This document shows positions 5,632-6,264 of a stretch of 6,264 nucleotides of DNA, piece after piece. The first letter of the stretch is position 1; every line of letters begins with the position of its first letter. The DNA is from Woeseia sp964560775. Lineage in GTDB: Bacteria; Pseudomonadota; Gammaproteobacteria; Steroidobacterales; Woeseiaceae. The notes beneath the pieces were generated by a model that saw only the letters and a program-made list of their open reading frames with translations, searched no databases and was not told the origin of the DNA. Location: positions 1-6,264 of the forward strand of contig CAZLNH010000033.1 in the NCBI GenBank assembly GCA_964560775.1, read 5' to 3'. The position numbers were made by a program, and so were the translations under genes.

Positions 5632-6264
5632 CAAATGTACTGGACGCCGCCGTCGCCCTGCGCGACCGTACCGAGATGCCACGCCGTCAAGCCGTCCGCC
5701 GACAGCGTTTCGACGGCTCGCCCGGCGTCGGCCGGCGCGACGATAGCGATCATGCCAATGCCGCAGTTGAATGTGCGGCGCATTTCGTCACGTGCAATGC
5801 GCCCGGTCACCTGGAGCCAGTCGAATAACGGGCCCGGCCGCCATGAATTCGTGTCAATTTCGGCATGCACGCCCGCGGGCAGGATGCGTGGGATATTCTC
5901 GGTAATGCCGCCGCCTGTGATGTGCGCAAGGCCTTTCACCGGCAAATTCGAGATCAGGCGGAGCACCGGTTTGACGTATATCAGGGTCGGGGTCATCAAC
6001 AGTTGCTCCGCCGGGACGCCATCGATATCGCGGTTTTCCGCAATGTCGAGCACCTTCCGGATCAGCGAGTAACCGTTCGAATGGGGGCCACTGGAGGCGA
6101 TACCGACAATCGCGTCGCCGGCACGGATCGCACTGCCGTCGATGATCTCGTCCTTTTCAACGGCGCCGACGCAAAATCCGGCGAGATCGTAGTCACCGTC
6201 GGCATACATGTCCGGCATCTCAGCCGTTTCGCCGCCGATTAATGCAGCGCCGGCCTGCGCGCAA
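5631..6264 (-). CDS. purM: Phosphoribosylformylglycinamidine cyclo-ligase (AIR synthetase), C-terminal part (runs off right edge)
   Basis: PurM closes the imidazole ring: FGAM plus ATP gives AIR, ADP and phosphate, the fifth step of purine synthesis. The visible 210 C-terminal residues are roughly 60 percent of the usual length of about 345. The gene enters from the right edge with the frame already open (C-A-Q-A-G-A-A-L before GGETAEMPDMY). The ATG at 6216-6218 is therefore an internal methionine, not the start. Recognisable segments are GGETAEMP, DLAGFCVG, GIASSGPHSNGYSL, GLAHITGGGITENIPR and FNCGIGMIAIV. All are typical of PurM and the related ATP-binding PurL/SelD/ThiL superfamily. The stop TGA shares one base with the purN ATG. 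The N-terminal ATP-binding part lies outside the window. Confidence 0.95.
   Translation of the reverse strand, partial: CAQAGAALIGGETAEMPDMYADGDYDLAGFCVGAVEKDEIIDGSAIRAGDAIVGIASSGPHSNGYSLIRKVLDIAENRDIDGVPAEQLLMTPTLIYVKPVLRLISNLPVKGLAHITGGGITENIPRILPAGVHAEIDTNSWRPGPLFDWLQVTGRIARDEMRRTFNCGIGMIAIVAPADAGRAVETLSADGLTAWHLGTVAQGDGGVQYI

Noticed and set aside
5632..5682. N-terminal extension of PurN from an ATG at 5682
   Set aside because: The added 17 residues are Arg-rich and unlike PurN, and they lie inside purM. The ATG at 5631 gives the normal N-terminus and a TGATG junction.

Overview
The window is GC-rich and gene-dense. It looks like chromosomal DNA from a gammaproteobacterium: the mrp(apbC)–dcd pair is the arrangement found in many Gammaproteobacteria, the Dcd and PurN sequences are close to the gammaproteobacterial forms, and a PilT-type pilus ATPase is present. 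The species cannot be fixed from the sequence alone. There are no tRNA or rRNA genes, no insertion sequences, no CRISPR array and no sign of phage.

Layout. Positions 1-386 (minus strand) hold the N-terminal third of a PilT/PilU-family type IV pilus retraction ATPase, cut by the window edge just before its Walker A motif. A 161-bp gap with a hairpin plus T-tract separates it from a 793-residue protein (548-2929, minus). That protein joins an array of about ten HEAT repeats to a complete, apparently active Hanks-type Ser/Thr kinase. Between the kinase gene and the divergent mrp gene lies a 389-bp control region (2930-3318). It contains several inverted repeats, a possible 29-codon leader ORF coupled to the kinase start, a candidate promoter and a strong hairpin in the mrp leader. 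On the plus strand mrp/apbC (3319-4410; Fe-S cluster carrier ATPase) and dcd (4410-4976; dCTP deaminase) form a tight pair joined by TGATG. On the minus strand purM (partial, 5631 to the right edge) and purN (4984-5631) form a second TGATG-coupled pair that converges on dcd with only 7 bp between the stop codons.

How the genes relate. PurM and PurN act in de novo purine synthesis (FGAM to AIR, and GAR to FGAR). Dcd supplies dUTP for thymidylate synthesis, and Mrp delivers Fe-S clusters to apoproteins. These are housekeeping functions. The unusual part is the left half: a soluble kinase fused to a HEAT scaffold, transcribed towards a pilus retraction ATPase gene. This invites the hypothesis that the kinase belongs to the signalling that controls type IV pilus dynamics. 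The window does not prove this; the coupling is inferred from position and shared strand only.
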